Shown: positions 51,552 through 64,000, counted from the first letter of the stretch. The stretch: DNA of 64,000 nt from Nephrocerus scutellatus (GCA_947095585.1 OX352764.1:72125536-72189535), one strand, 5' to 3'. Program-made: numbers and translations. The notes: generated from the sequence alone by a model not told the origin.

Positions 51552-52920
51552 TACTAGTTTTTTACGATGAAATTCAGGAACACCAGAGATATGATGGATT
51601 ACAATTTTACATTACTTCTGATCAGGTCCATATTCACCACAAATATTGTTTCTAAAGAAGTTATTGGCCCTTGAATGCCAAAAACAAGCTAAAGTTCAGC
51701 ATTTGTTACCTTAGCACGAATGAATTTTCAATTTAATTTTCCTTTGTATGAACTCGTTTCGTATCTTAAAACTTAAATGAATATGGTAGGTTTTCGATCA
51801 CTGACATTCCCAGACATTATAATTATATACGTTTCGAGCTAGACTAGGATCTAATATTCGAAAATCTTTATGAATATTAATTATGTATGTGCAGTTCACT
51901 TTCCCTTATTGTATGGTAACATTTTTAAAGGATTGTATTAAGAACAAGAATATTCAAGTGAATAAATATAGCAAAACTGAAAGCAAGCCGGTTAATATAT
52001 GTATTATATGGAGACGTGGCCGATGATGAATGCATAAATATGTAAATATAAAATATAATTAGTAATAATTTGTATGTTTTTAAGAACCAAGTTCTTAAAG
52101 ACGATCTTAAGACTTAATCTAATAGCATAAATAACTAAAATAAACTTAACATTAATTTGTTGTTTGTTTATAATATGAATATTAATAAATTTTTTTGTTA
52201 ATTAGGCGAAGAGTTTACTGCTAGCCGTATGTTTGTTTTTTTTTTAACTTAAGTGCCAAGAACCGACACAAACACAGAACAACTTTTAAAACCTGTAAGT
52301 TACGTTTATCTTTGTTTGTATTTGCAATCTTGAAAAAAAAATATCTTACTTATTATTTCAGTAAGATGAATTTAAACACGATTACGGTTTGGAAATGAGC
52401 CAGGGCAACAGAAGGTATTTAGTTCGAATACATAAATAATAGTTTTTGTGTAATATACTTCATATGACTTCTTGATGGGTTTAAATTATGTTCACAATAC
52501 TTAAAATATTTTATAAATGACATACCTTAAAACAGAAGTATATTTTTATATATCTTAGATGTCTATGTTACTTGTAATATCACGTAATCTCCGCCTAGTA
52601 CCAAAGGCTTTTTACTTTAATGGTCTTGATCTTTATGTGTATTACATTGTACATGAAATTGTACTGTTAACTCTACTCCATCACGTTGCATTTAACATAT
52701 GTACAATGAATTTTCCTTAATATTATGGTGATAGTAGTTGATTTTGTTTATTTCTGGAAAAAAAGAAAAATGTAATCTTAATTTTAGGTATATACGCTTA
52801 AATTCAGGTAATACAAAATGAAAATGTACAATGAAAACAAACAAACAAAGCCAAAATAGTGTACTACTTATGACTGGTTGAATTTAGATGACTACAATGA
52901 ATAAGATACAGGGATGTGAA
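51552..52920. other. A+T-rich sequence without features
   Basis: Only short frames, homopolymer runs and scattered AATAAA motifs. No element similarity recognised. Confidence 0.4.
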
Positions 52921-53770
52921 GCGTTCGCTGACCCGGAGGCACACGAGATTGAGAGTTCACGACGTTATGCTATACGTACACGGCTCGAGAGTTGAGGAAA
53001 TTTGAAAACCAAATTCGATGAATTTCGGGCATATTGCGAAACGTGGAAGCTTAAGGTTAGCTTTTCAAAGTGCGAAGTTGTACCATATCGCACCCCTCTA
53101 AGCCGCGGAAATAACGATCTTCGACAAAATTGAAAAGACTTGCAGATAACTGGTGCAAATTGCTTTCAAATTCCAACAAAGACGGTCGTGCGGTATTTGG
53201 GTGTTTATATGGATACATTTTTGTATTACAATGAACCGCTGTGAAAAAAGGAAGATCCGCGTTTAGAGAGCTGAAAAAGCTATTTTAATGTTAAGGTCCA
53301 GTGTTACCAGGCGATTGTAAGACCAATTTTAACGCGTGTCAAATATGGTGGAGCATCAGTCCTTGATACGTGAAAAAATTTCGCGTCCTTGAGTAAATGC
53401 CTTATATGCATAGAAGCGAACATTCCAACTACAGACATTATGTGTCAAATAAAAAACTCCTGGATGCTTCGGGAGTATCAAGGATCGATAGCGTTATACT
53501 TGATCTTACTAGGAAACATTTCGCTCGGTCAGCCTCTATTGCAAACGACTTAATTTCGGGGGCGTTCTCTCTAAATCCTCAGTACTCAGCGCTGGAGAAT
53601 GGATTAATACCACCGGAGGCATTCTTGTATCTGGATCCACTGCGCTATTTTTCGGACTCGTGCAACGTGCCCGAGCTCTGCCATATTGCTAGAAGAGCAA
53701 CGGACAAAAGCATCCGACATGCATCAATGAGATTAGGTAATCGGGATGCTAACACTGGAGTACAGTAACG
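52921..53770 (+). pseudogene. Jockey-like LINE, RT thumb and C terminus
   Basis: Broken frames carry FRAYCETWKLKVSFSKCEVV, VVRYLGVYMDTFLYYNE and CYQAIVRPILTRVKYGG, the post-active-site region of Jockey-type RT. A 124-codon frame (53397-53765) holds the C-terminal end (ASGVSRIDSVILDLTRKHFA, GLIPPEAFLYLDPLRYFSDS, ARRATDKSIRHAS). The same C-terminal domain is found on the minus strand at 58659-59116, so both belong to one family. The RT active site and endonuclease are missing. Confidence 0.65.
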
Positions 53771-54059
53771 TACCTGAACGAGACATTACTCAAACTAATC
53801 TAACGCGAAATTGGTGGCTTGACTGGGGTGTCGATGAGCGGGTATAAAGGGTTGCCAGCTCTATGTGGCCAGATTGGAGCAGGGGATGCTGAAAATGGTA
53901 CGTGTTATGGTATGTTTTGTTTTTTGTTGTCCGTTAACTAGTTCTAATTAAATTTAAGTAATGTTTACGTAATAAACAAATATGTAATTCAAGGTTTTTC
54001 ATCCTTTTTTCTTAAAAAATAAAAATATAATGAACAACTAATATTAAAATCCCGCGTAC
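53771..54059. other. Spacer, possible LINE 3' UTR
   Basis: Follows the Jockey-like C terminus and ends in A-rich DNA near 54015-54030, as a LINE tail would. No other feature. Confidence 0.4.
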
Positions 54060-56125
54060 AACACTCTCTCTGAGATACAGCCTCAAACCCTAGAGTCTAA
54101 ATGGGAGAACACAGTAAATGCGTATACGGAAGCAGCCTCATCCGTTTCAGGTTATGCCGACAAAACTAGAAAAGAATGGATATCAGAAAGCACATGGAAC
54201 ACCATTCGTGAATGCCAACCCATCAAAGCAGAGTTAAACGCGGCCTCGGGTGCCGAGCGAAGCGCATTAGCGCAGAAGTATAGGGATCTGGACCGGCAAG
54301 TTGGCCGTTCAGCTAGGAACGACAAACGAGCATGGCTTAGCGACATCTCAACATAAGCACAGCAAGCCGCTGATAGCAGACAATATAGCACAGTCTACAA
54401 ACTCGCTCCTAATTTCGCCAACAAGAAACACCACATCAACTACCCTGTTAAGGGAATAGATGGCTCTTTGATCGTTATGGAGGAACAAGAATTAACCCGC
54501 TGGACAGCCCATTTTAAGAATGGTTTGAATTGTACTTCGCCAGGCACCTCCATCAACCCACATATACACCCTAATAGGCTACTTAACATCAGCGTCGCTA
54601 CTTCTTCGTTGGAAGAGATAAGGACAACAATTCGTTCACTGCAATCAGGTAAAGCAACAGGCAATGACAACATCTACGCAGAACTCCTTCAAGCCGACGT
54701 CGAGTTAACGACGTGAACATTTCATGCGATATATCAAGATATCTGGGAATCTGAATCCATTCCATCGTCGTTAAAAGAAGGCTTATTAGTCAAACTCCCC
54801 AAGAAAGGTGATTTGAGCAATTGCGAAAACTGGAGAGGAAGTACCCTGCTAAACACCATAAACAAAGTGATCTCCTCTATAATAACTAGGCGCTTACAGA
54901 ATGCATTAGAGCCAATTTTGAGATATGAACAAGCAAGATTTTGCTCAAACCGTTCTAGTACTGATCAAATTAACACCCTGCGTATAATCATTGAACAGCC
55001 AGTTGAGTATCGTTTTCCTTTGTATATGGTTTTTATAGATTTTAAACGGGCTTTTGATAGCGTAGGCCAAAACATGATGTGGCAGATTTTGTCTAGCTAT
55101 GGTGTTCCGGAAAAAATTATTACCATCATTAAGGAGCTGTACCGCGACTCAACATGCCGCGTCATTCATAACGGTCATCTTGGCTCACCTTTCAACATCT
55201 ACTCTGGAGTCAAGCAAGGTTGCACTCACTCACCATTGCTTTTCACAATTGTTGTCGACTGGGTGATGAAAATAGTAACCCGTACTCCATCGGGTTTGCC
55301 ATGGAATCTTTTTCACCGCCTAGAAGACCTAGACTATGCCGATGATATCTGTCTCCTATCACAATCGCTAGGTGACATGGAGCGAAAATTAAACTCACTG
55401 AACTCCACGCTTACAAAGTGGGTTTAAAATTAACGTCTCAAAAACAAAACTACTTCGCGTTAACGCTAGTGGAACATGTGATATCTCGATTGACAGACAT
55501 CAGATAGAGGAAGTCGATAAGTTTTGATAAGTTTTGTTATTTGGGCAGCTGGATGTCAACAAATGGTGGTACTGACTCGGATGTGTGCTCTCGTGTAAAC
55601 AAGGCGCGACACTCCTATAGTATGCAAAATAATATCTGGAACTCCTCGCAAATCTCCCGGAATCTAAAGCTAACGATCTTAAGATCTAACGTTCCCTCAG
55701 TACTCTTGTATGGCTGCGAAACGTGGAAAGTCACAGAGCCAATTGCGACGCGCCTCCAAGTCTTCTCGTCAACAAGTGCTTAAGGAGGATACTGAGAATA
55801 AGATGGCCGGACATTATCACCAATCAAGACTTGCGAAGAGTTTCACAGCAGGAAGCAATCGCGATCACCATCAGACGACGAAAATGGAGCTGGATTGGCC
55901 ACATTTTGAGAAAGCCAGCGGACGACATTACGAAACTAGCGCTCGACTGGAATCCACAAGGAAGCCGACGAGTTGGCCGTCCTAGCAAGACATGGAAAAA
56001 GACAATAGAAGAGGAAGCAAGATCCCAGGGGACCGAGTGGTGTCTCTTGAAACCTCAGGCGTTAAATCGAGTTCGTTGGCGGGCGTTTTTAGAAGCCCTA
56101 TGCTCCCCCGCGGAGTAAAGGATAG
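54060..56125 (+). pseudogene. RTE-like non-LTR retrotransposon (RT and C terminus)
   Basis: The frame begins in a linker (TRKEWISESTWNTIRECQPI), with a TAA near 54354 and a TGA near 54714. RT motifs follow: LLVKLPKKGDLSNCENWRG, VFIDFKRAFDSV (first Asp), GVKQGCTHSPLLF, and the active box DLDYADDICLLSQS (about 55330). After frame changes comes the C-terminal CLRRILRIRWPDIITNQDL, then IRRRKWSWIGHILRKP and SRRVGRPSKTWKKTIEEEAR, ending RWRAFLEALCSPAE just before 56118. This C terminus is typical of RTE-like elements. The endonuclease is absent. A run of AGATAG/AGAAAGAAG near 56122 may be the tail. Confidence 0.7.
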
Positions 56126-56479
56126 ATAGAAAGAAGAATATTAAAATACGAGTAAAAAATTATTGTTATATAAAATGAATAAAAATATCTAATAAAATGA
56201 GAACCGCTATCAGAGCATAAGTTTCTTTATTTTCTTACTAATCTCAGTTTTACATTGTTATTTTTTTAACTAAATAAATGATTAAAAAATAGAGATTGAG
56301 ATTGAGATTTACTAATGCCAAAGTGGATGACATGGGCTCGAAATGGACATGGTATAGATTAGAATGATAATTTAAGTAAAATAAAAAATTATTTATAAAT
56401 GGGTTTGCACATATTCTTAAAAAATTGTATTTTCCAAAACTTTACCTTAAGCTTGTAGCGAAGAGAGATGTAAGTGTAA
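56126..56479. other. A+T-rich spacer
   Basis: No coding feature. A short GAGATTGAGATTGAGATT repeat lies at 56292-56309. Confidence 0.4.
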
Positions 56480-57590
56480 GCAGGAGGTTCGGAGCATTTT
56501 CATCTTTTCAACAGACAATTGCGTTTTACAGCTCAGAGCCGGTTCCAGTATTTCTTCGATTTCTGCGAAATTAGATCATTTAAACAAACGATGGCAGCAA
56601 TCTTGGAGTATTTTCATCTTTTCAACGGACAATTGCGGTTTACAGCGCGAAAGCCGGTGCCAGTATTTCTTCTATTTTTTCGATTAAGAAAACGATGTCA
56701 GCAATCTCGGAGTATTATCATCTACTCAACGGACAATTGGGGTTTACACCTCTGAACAGATGAATAGCCGGTACCAGCATATATTAAAAGTTATATGTAC
56801 ATTTGCTTTTTTTCGTAGGTTTTTTTCTGAATTTTTGCAGTATTTCTTAGATGAGTGGTCTACCAGAGAATTTTAGTTTTGCTTAGGTGGTTCTTCTCAA
56901 ATTGTAAATACTTTATCTATGGATTAATTCATAAACACCTCAACTTACTAATTGTGCAGCACAAACTCTGCATTGTTCTGCTTTCTCCCTTGTATTGTAT
57001 TGCGTTGTTTTGATATATTTTTAATGTATTGTATTTTGTTGATTGTGCATTATACTTGCATTTAGAAATCTTTCCTAATGACTGAAAATAATATTTTACA
57101 TCTTTTTCGTCTGATTTCTGTAACAGAAGAGAGATCATTTCAACAAACGATGTAAGTGTAAGCACGTTCTGAGTATTTTCATCTTTTCAACAGACAATTG
57201 CGGTTTACAGCTCAAGAGCCGGTGCCAGCATTTCTTCGATTTCTGCGACTAAACAAACGATGGCAGCAATCTCGGAGTATGTATAGATGAATGGTCTACC
57301 AGAGAATTTTAGTTTTCCTTTGATGGTTTTTCTTAAATTGTAAATACTTTAACTATGGATTAATTCATAAACACCTCAACTTACTAATGGTGCAACCTAA
57401 GCTCTGCAATGTTGCTATAGTATTGTTTTCCCCTCTTTTATTGTATTGCGTTGTTTTGTTATATTTTAATGTATTGCATTGTATTAAAGTGATTGCGCAT
57501 AATACTCGCGTACTGACATTTAGACATCTTTCCTCATGATTTTTCATCTTTTCCGGCAGCCGCTTTATCATATCTAACTATTTCCATCAT
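56480..57590 (+). repeat. Nested tandem duplications
   Basis: A block of about 104-114 bp (ATTTTCATCTTTTCAACRGAC... GCCGGTNCCAG) starts near 56494, 56608 and 56712, and again at 57173. A second block beginning GGTCTACCAGAGAATTTTAG occurs at 56857 and 57293, 436 bp apart. The region is thus a larger duplication containing smaller repeats. Short frames across it are incidental. Confidence 0.8.
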
Positions 57591-58639
57591 TTCTTTGACG
57601 ACAAATAAACGAACTAAGAAATAAATAATAGATTGCGTTTTATACATTAGATTCTTTGAAATTATCGTAGAATAGAAGTCTATTATACATAATATTTGAA
57701 TATTTTGAAATGCAAAAAATAGTACATATTATTACAGAATCAGGCTATCGATAGAGTTCGATAAAGATTTTGGAAATTAGAACACAACACAAGAAATATG
57801 TCTACCTGTTAGGGGCGCTTTTGTATTCTTTAGATTCAGAGGATTCATAACGTAAAAAAAATTGCTTGGGAATTGATTGTTGCAAAAAATGCCGTGTTCG
57901 TTTGAAAAATTGAAAGCGGCTACTATACTACAAATTCAGTTTTTTTAAATCCATTTATTAACAAAAAGAACAATATAGTTCTAATACTATTATTAGTAAT
58001 AAATAGTTAACTTACGTCTATATTAGCTTAAACTAGTTACATAACCTACGTTGGTCTATATCTATATTCTATATTTTATTTTACTTTCGTAAATCTAATT
58101 TTTTTTAATTTCTTTTGAGTTATTTGCAAAAACTCAAAAAACTGTCCAAGTAAACTGTCACTTCCCGTTGTCTGATTTCTGTTAATATCAACTGGCACCT
58201 CACAATTTATGTAAAAAGCTTAAATATGAATTTTATCCCCATAAGTTCAGCCGGTCAGTAGGGTGGAAACAAACAGACAGACCACAGACCGATTTTTTTT
58301 TTGCCTTTTCTGACTAAGGAGATACGGCAATGGGTAAATCTGCCAAAATCACGAGTTTGAAAGTTTTCAAGGTTACTATACTTCCTTTTACTATGTAAAA
58401 GAATGTATAAGTACTCCTAAAATATCTTATAAACAAAAACACACTAGACTACATAAAACTAAACTAACCTACCTAAAATAAGTTAGTAAAAAATGTAAAA
58501 CTAACTCCCTACGTGAGCAACAGTGATGTCAGAATAGCAGACGCACCCTGTTCCATATCCCTGCCACCAAGACAACGCTAAAAACCACATACGCCCGCAT
58601 AGCGGCCACCACTATCCATAACTTAGGGTTAAAAGTCGG
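57591..58639. other. A+T-rich sequence, possible LINE 3' UTR at its right end
   Basis: Mostly low-complexity DNA. A segment near 58242-58286 (CAGCCGGTCAGTAGGGTGGA, ACAGACAGACCACAGACC) is more complex but not recognised. About 58500-58640 is probably the 3' UTR of the minus-strand LINE. Confidence 0.35.
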
Positions 58640-60060
58640 CCACAATCCAATCTAGCCATCAGTATCTGTCTTTATTCAGACGTTCCCGGTCCGTTTCTAC
58701 AGAATCTCCAGATATCATTTTCATCCATCCATTGAGCAATGAGGCTTGTCGGATGGTTTGGTCTGTTGCCCTTCTAGCAACATGGAAAATCACAGGTACG
58801 TTGCATGAGTCTGACAAATAACATTGAATTGCATCCAGATACAGGAATGCCTCAGGTGGTTTGTATCGACTCTCTAATGTATTTTTAAAATACCCAGGAT
58901 TATGATAAAATGCTCCCAAAACAAAGTCGTTTTCTATAGAGGCTGAAAGAAGTGGTTCCTAATAAGATAGAGAATGACATTGCCAATTCTAGATACTCCG
59001 AATAAATCCAGGAGTTTTTTTATTAGACACACAATCTCTAAAATTGGAATGTTCGCTTCTGTACATATCCCTACACGCTCTTGGCATTTCCTCTCGAAGG
59101 CGCGGAGTTTTTTCATCTATGAGGGGCTAATATTCTCCACCATATTGGACACACGTACGTCAGAATTGGTCGTACAAATGCCTTGTAACAAACAATCTTC
59201 ACATCACTTCTCAGGTAACGTGAGAAGAAGAGCTTTATAAGACACGTATTTACTTACGTATTTATTTTAGTACAAGAATTTGTCCAAATTAACACCCAAA
59301 TAGCGCCCGATATTCTTTGTTGGGATTTGATAGCCATCTGCACCAGTTATTTGCAGCTTTTTCCAATTGCATCGTAGAACGTGATTTCCGCGTCTTAAAG
59401 GTGGTCGAAACAGTATAACTTAGCATTTTGAATAGCTTATCTTAAGCTTCTATGTTTCCCAGGATGCCCGAACTTAATTGAATTTGCCTTACAGACTTCT
59501 CAGAATTCCTTCAATTTTTGAGCCGAGTGCATACAATCTGGTGCCAGCAAAAGCAAGGTTTGCATCATTATCCCTAAGTACAGCAATATATATATTGAAC
59601 AGGAATGGCGCCGTTACTGTACCCTCTGGCAGACCGTTAGCGATATTGAATTTTTGTTGTATCGTATTTTCTTTATGTGTTACCACAAATTTCTTCCCGT
59701 ATACCATTGATATAATCATTTTGACTAAATGATATGGGAACTCATATCTAATAATTTTATAAATTAGCGCGTCGGTCCAAACCGTGTCGAAGGCTTTTTC
59801 GATATCCACTAGACATGCGGATGTATTCCTCTTATCATTCAGATGCCAGTTGACGTCTGAGAACGATTTGGTTACAGCGTGCACCGTCGAGTGGTTTCTT
59901 TAAAACCCGAATTGGTTACGCGGTATAATCTTTTTTGTTTCCCACGCGGTCAAAATTCACTTACCAAACAAACCTTCGATGTTTTCAAATAATTCTGGAT
60001 GTAGTGATTATTAAGTAAGTTGTTAAAAATAACGCAGTATTTCCGCATGATTTCAACCGG
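58640..60060 (-). pseudogene. Jockey-like LINE (RT and C terminus), minus strand
   Basis: Minus-strand frames from about 59900 encode RT: ACLVDIEKAFDTVWTDALIY (first Asp) and NGLPEGTVTAPFLFNIYIAV, then a NLAFAGT segment where LAFADDT is expected, so the active-site aspartates are lost. After broken sequence come RAFERKCQERVGICTEANIP and the C-terminal domain (SRIGNVILYLIRNHF, KPPEAFLYLDAIQCYLSDSC, ARRATDQTIRQAS). It matches the plus-strand relic at 52921-53770 in family, diverged in sequence. Frameshifts and stops show it is dead. Confidence 0.7.
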
Positions 60061-62259
60061 AAGATATTCAGTCTCTCTGTTGTTCAGTCATTTCGTCGGA
60101 TTAAAGGTCATTCATAAAAGTTTCAGAATAAGTCTTTAGATTGCGAAATCTTCGCAGTTCTTCTCTCACTATCTCATCAGAACTACTGGCGCGAGTTCCT
60201 AGTGGGATACAATAATGCTGAGCTTCTCTACACCGTCTTCAACAACAAAGTTGTTGTCCTTTCCACGAAGATCGGTTAAACGAACCGAAAGGACTCCAGT
60301 GTTTCTCACACTGAACCAAGGATCGTCAACTGAGCAATATGTTAAACAGACCTATAGCTGCTTCAACAACAACAACAACTTTGTTCCAACGAAGCTTGTA
60401 GTTGACGCACATACCGAGAATTGAGAGTTTTTCAGTTTCTTTGATGCAAGATCCATTCATGGATAAAGGTTGGTGGTTCATATTACGCTTGGACGACAGT
60501 AGACAGCATTGGGTTTTGGAAGCGTTAATTCAACTCTATTATGTAGTCACCACCTTGTTACACTGTCAAGGTCAGAATTTAACCTTCGGCTATAAATCAC
60601 TGCTTGGGAAATGAGAAACTCTGAATTCGTTGTAATATTCAATTCCGGGACAGCGACGAAGCTTAAAAGTTCGATTTATTTTAGGATACATGTTCCTCGA
60701 ATCTACTTTTATTACATTTTCAGCAGTTGTTGACGCTGTTTCGGAATTGCTGTTTCAAAAGAGTTTTAACATTTCTCAAGAGGGATTTCAGTCTTATCAA
60801 TTCGCTATTGTTCGGTACAATTTCTTAAAACATGAGTCCCAAGTGCCCGACCATTTTATAATATGGCAGATTTACAGTGCTCATAGATTTAGACTGGTAT
60901 TCATGTAGACTGTACCGGAAACGTTTTTTAATTACTTTTTAGTACTATTTTTATTTTTTAGTACAATTTCATTTATCATCCGTTCGTAGTTTGTTGTCTT
61001 GCAATTTAACTATTTGGCATTTTATTGATAAGCAATTTTGGTATAACAACTTCTCATTTCGCGTTGTGATTAGAGGGAAAATTAGATAGAAATCGTGGGA
61101 AAAGCATTGCAAAGTGATAACGTTGTAAAATGAATCAATGATCGAATGAAAATTTATTCATTTATTTATTTCAATTAATTTGAGCAAGATTTCCGAAACA
61201 AGGACCATCTCAAATATTTATTTTTCTATTTAAAAGCATCATTTGCTACCCGAATTCTGTTGTACTTTTTGAAAGACTTCCTCGTCATTCATATTTTGAT
61301 CATTGTTGAATTGTTCGTTTGTCGTTCGTTAATAATTTACATAAATAAATGATTTTCTTTGTCCCATTGCTTAGTAAAATCTTTACATTCACAATTGTTG
61401 CCATTTTTACGCTCAGGAATGGATGAAAGTATTTTATCATTGCACTTTTAGTGGATATTATTTTATAATTTAGTGTAGCTAAAAAAAAAACACCAAATTA
61501 TTAATGATTGTTCTAGCTAATTATTTGTCTAATTCTCAGGTAATGTGTTGGCATGCGCTGTTTGCGTCTTTCCGTTAAACCAAACCGACTCAATAGCCAT
61601 GACTCAAGTAAGGATCCCAGCGTATTCTCAGTCATCTCATTAAATCGGACAAGTTTCGTCACTGAAAATTTCTCAGATTTTAAGAAAAGGATAGTATTTG
61701 TAATTTTTTTTGAGAGTTTTGAGCTGACAGAGCTGAGAATGTTATCCTACTTAATGCAAATCTGCTCATTAAGGAGAATATCAATTATTCAATATATATG
61801 CAATGTGTAATACTCTCGTGTCACAAATTACACCAGTTGAGAGTAAAGCAATTTGGCTTAGAGCGTTATAAGTAATGTCTCTTTCCAATTACGTGGTAGA
61901 CGGTTGGCAAAAGAAACAAAAATCCGCATAAACCAGAAATTCGCTTGTTTCTAATCGTCGACATGTGTATGTGAATTGAGGTACCGAAAAATGCGATACA
62001 AAATGTTATTTCACTCTAAATACGTAAGCTGATCGAATTCAAAAAATATTCTTTCAAGAGTTTTGTTTTGCTGGGTCTTTTCGTCATCCTGTCGAGTAAT
62101 CGAAACCTTATACGTCGATCGCCTATGAGTTACAAAGTTACAGTGTCGGTTACAAAACTTTGCAAACACCAAATTACACCATACTCCGGGTACAATTTGC
62201 AAGTGAAACCTCAAACTTACATCACGAGAGAAATCTTAACTCTAACCAGCAAATAGAAA
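60061..62259. other. Unassigned sequence
   Basis: No frame with recognised homology. CAACAACAACAACAACTTT lies near 60364-60382. An A10-type run lies near 61481. Frames near 60215, 60402, 60690 and 61553 are short and show no motif. The right end, about 62230-62260, borders the minus-strand LINE 3' side. Confidence 0.35.
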
Positions 62260-64000
62260 GAGACAAAAATTGATTCGACAGACTTCGGACATATACTGGT
62301 TGAAGAGTCTTGACAGACTATAGTAGGCTTTGTTGGCTTTAAGCAACCGTGCGCGTATTTCTGGTTACATGCTGTTATCGGCTGCTACAGTTAAGCCGAG
62401 ATAGTTAAAGGATTGCACTACTTCGAATTCGCGCTCCACTATTATAATTGCGGGACCATATTGGATCTTCTTGTTTTGATTTGTTTTGTTTTGCTCTCAT
62501 TTATGTCCATCGCCAGATTTCGGGCCGCGTGCTCGACCTGGATGAAAGCTTCGTGTACAGCTCTTGGGTTTCTACCAACGATGTCAACATCGTCTGCGTA
62601 AGCCAGGGGTGGAATCGGCTAAGGCGATAGTTGATAATCAAAATAAATGCTTTTTCTCCACGTAAGGTGATTATCAAATTGACTATCACTTGTTTGCTAT
62701 GGTTTGTGGGTGACAGCTACTTAGGTGTCACTTTCACACATTTTATTTAATTTTTTTTGAAAAAGATACCCCTTAGCCAATTCCCCCCCCGGAATCTGAA
62801 TGGACTTACAGAGAATTGTTCCTCTCGTCGTTACGTCAGACTCTCGGATCACTTTCTCCGAATACCAGGTTTAAGAGGACGCAGGCCAGTCCACCCCCTT
62901 GTCGGAGGCCGTTATGGATGTTGGATTGGCCTGATAGTGGTCCGGATATTTTTACATTGCTTATAACATTGGTTATAGTCAACCTACACAGTCAGGTCAG
63001 TTTATTTCCGTTGCCGAATTCTCTCATGGCTTTATAAAGTTCTACTCTGGCTATGCTATCATAGGCGGCTTTAAAGTCTATAAAAATATGGTGTAGTGAG
63101 TTTTTAAACTCTGGAAATTTTTCTATCACCTGCCTAAGGGTGTAAATCTGATCAGATGTTGATTTGCTTGGGTTGAAGTCAAACTGGTATGGACCAATGA
63201 TGACTTTAGCGGTTGGGGCTATCCTGTCTTGAAGGATAGAGGAGAAAATCTTATACGCGGTCCTCATCAACGTTATACCACGATAATTGCTGCATTTTGT
63301 GATAACTCCCTTCTTATGTATGGGACAAAGGTTGCCTCATCGCCCGTCTTCTGGCATCGCTTTTTCCTCCTATACTTGAACTATTATTTAATGAATTGCT
63401 TGGTGTAATGTGGGGTCTCCTTTTTTAATCAGTTCCGCTGGGACCCCTTATCATCCCGGAGCCTTATTATTTTTGAACCGATTTATCGCTCTGCTAACTT
63501 CGTCTATGCTTGCATAGTATGCTCTTCGGTCTTTGGTGGAGCGTTAGTTAGTTGGCAACGCTGTGTATATTACGTCATACCGCGAACTCTTTGGTAAATC
63601 TTCCGCGCGTTGTGCGGTCCTTGCTCTCTGTACTGTTCTAGTTCACTGACGAGATTCTTCTCCAAGGCTTCTTTCTTTCGCCGGTGAACGGTTTTTTCAT
63701 ATCTTATGAGCTCTTTATATTCATCTTCGCATGCCCGCGTTTAGTCGCTAAATTACATTCCTCATCGAAGAAGTCATTCCGATAAATGGTTAACTCGCAA
63801 ACCTTGTACTCGCACCGACAAAATTATTGCTTGCTGCCATCTCTATGACTCGTTGTCCATTGTTATTAGTGTTCGTGTAAGCTATGGGTGCTAATGTACT
63901 GCCTGAATACTGGCTCCCTACCTAGTTTGGCATTCATATCCCCCAGAAGGATTTTTACGTCATACTGAGGGCAGGTATGGAGTTCCCGTTCGACTGATTC
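62260..64000 (-). pseudogene. Non-LTR retrotransposon with endonuclease and RT (I/Nimb/Outcast-like)
   Basis: On the minus strand, from the window edge: DVKILLGDMNAKLGREPVF (AP endonuclease, about 63960-63900), a linker, PIHKKGVITKCSNYRG, and then the 62992-63270 frame. That frame contains MRTAYKIFSSILQDRIAP and HHIFIDFKAAYDSIAR (first Asp of RT). Next come the RQGGGLACVLLN turn (about 62880-62910) and the active site LAYADDVDIVGRNPRAVHEA (about 62540-62605). Between the last two, a hairpin element of about 180 bp interrupts. Stops and frameshifts are frequent. The N terminus continues beyond the window. Confidence 0.7.
62605..62790. mobile_element. MITE-like hairpin inserted in the LINE reverse transcriptase
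   Basis: GGAATCGGCTAAGG (62611-62624) is mirrored by CCTTAGCCAATTCC (62771-62784), 13 of 14 complementary. An inner pair, GATAGTTGATAATCA (62626-62640) and TGATTATC...ACTATC (62668-62687), is also inverted. The block splits RT between the QG turn and the YADD box, where no such sequence belongs. Confidence 0.5.

Noticed and set aside
1..64000. tRNA and rRNA genes
   Set aside because: I looked for A/B box-like tRNA cores and for rDNA-like stretches by eye and saw none. The tRNA-like 18-mers are primer-binding complements, not genes.

Overview
This window looks like transposon-rich, probably pericentromeric or otherwise heterochromatic DNA from an insect, most likely a fly. The reasons are the strong A+T richness, primer-binding sites matching the 3' ends of animal tRNA-Lys(CTT) and tRNA-Trp as known from Drosophila, and a mixture of element families typical of Diptera (Ty3/gypsy of at least five kinds, BEL/Pao, I/LOA-, Jockey- and RTE-like non-LTR elements, hAT, Helitron and a RAG1/Transib-like transposase). 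I see no tRNA or rRNA gene and no convincing multi-exon host gene. The best host-gene candidates are one isolated C2H2 zinc-finger exon (39803-39921) and a small triplicated open-reading-frame locus (9503-12520).

Layout. 1-2582: truncated CsRn1/Kabuki-like gypsy element (tRNA-Trp-type site, Gag tail, protease-RT, with a -1 frameshift signal), cut by a 555-bp hAT-derived block (2590-3144). 3145-5975: minus-strand I/LOA-like LINE with reverse transcriptase and RNase H, close to intact. 5976-9502: unassigned sequence and an LTR/leader-like stretch. 9503-12520: a serine/proline-rich ORF locus in three tandem, partly truncated copies. 12704-29855: a head-to-tail array of an 8,253-bp composite monomer (two full copies and one middle copy deleted to 646 bp). 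Each monomer joins a LINE RT scrap, the hAT block, a long leader/LTR, a tRNA-Lys-primed env-bearing gypsy element (Osvaldo/Ulysses-like) and a Helitron fragment sitting where RT should be.

29857-38700: a gypsy element whose Gag starts with a RING-H2 finger. Its gag and pol overlap at a textbook GGGAAAC slippery site plus hairpin. Pol has one nonsense codon and one small frameshift but keeps the catalytic motifs I looked for in protease, RT and integrase. Two unrelated tandem-repeat arrays (about 190 bp and about 155 bp units) follow it. 39803-42437: zinc-finger exon, then a decayed RAG1/Transib-like transposase. 42778-45427: BEL/Pao remnants (RNase H, then LTR, tRNA-Trp primer site, gag). 45428-46350: minus-strand LINE piece. 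46351-48470: mag-like gypsy. 48961-51551: another gypsy RNase H-integrase with a polypurine tract and a 788-bp LTR whose U5 side carries four covarying hairpins. 52921-56125: Jockey-like and RTE-like LINEs. 56480-57590: nested tandem duplications. 58640-60060: minus-strand Jockey-like LINE. 62260-64000: minus-strand LINE with endonuclease and RT, interrupted by a MITE-like hairpin.

How the parts relate: these are independent and nested insertions, not a cooperating gene set. The most notable items are the RING-Gag element with its frameshift signal, the U5 hairpin array, and the composite tandem monomer in which a perfect tRNA-Lys primer site is embedded in the 3' end of an env-like reading frame.
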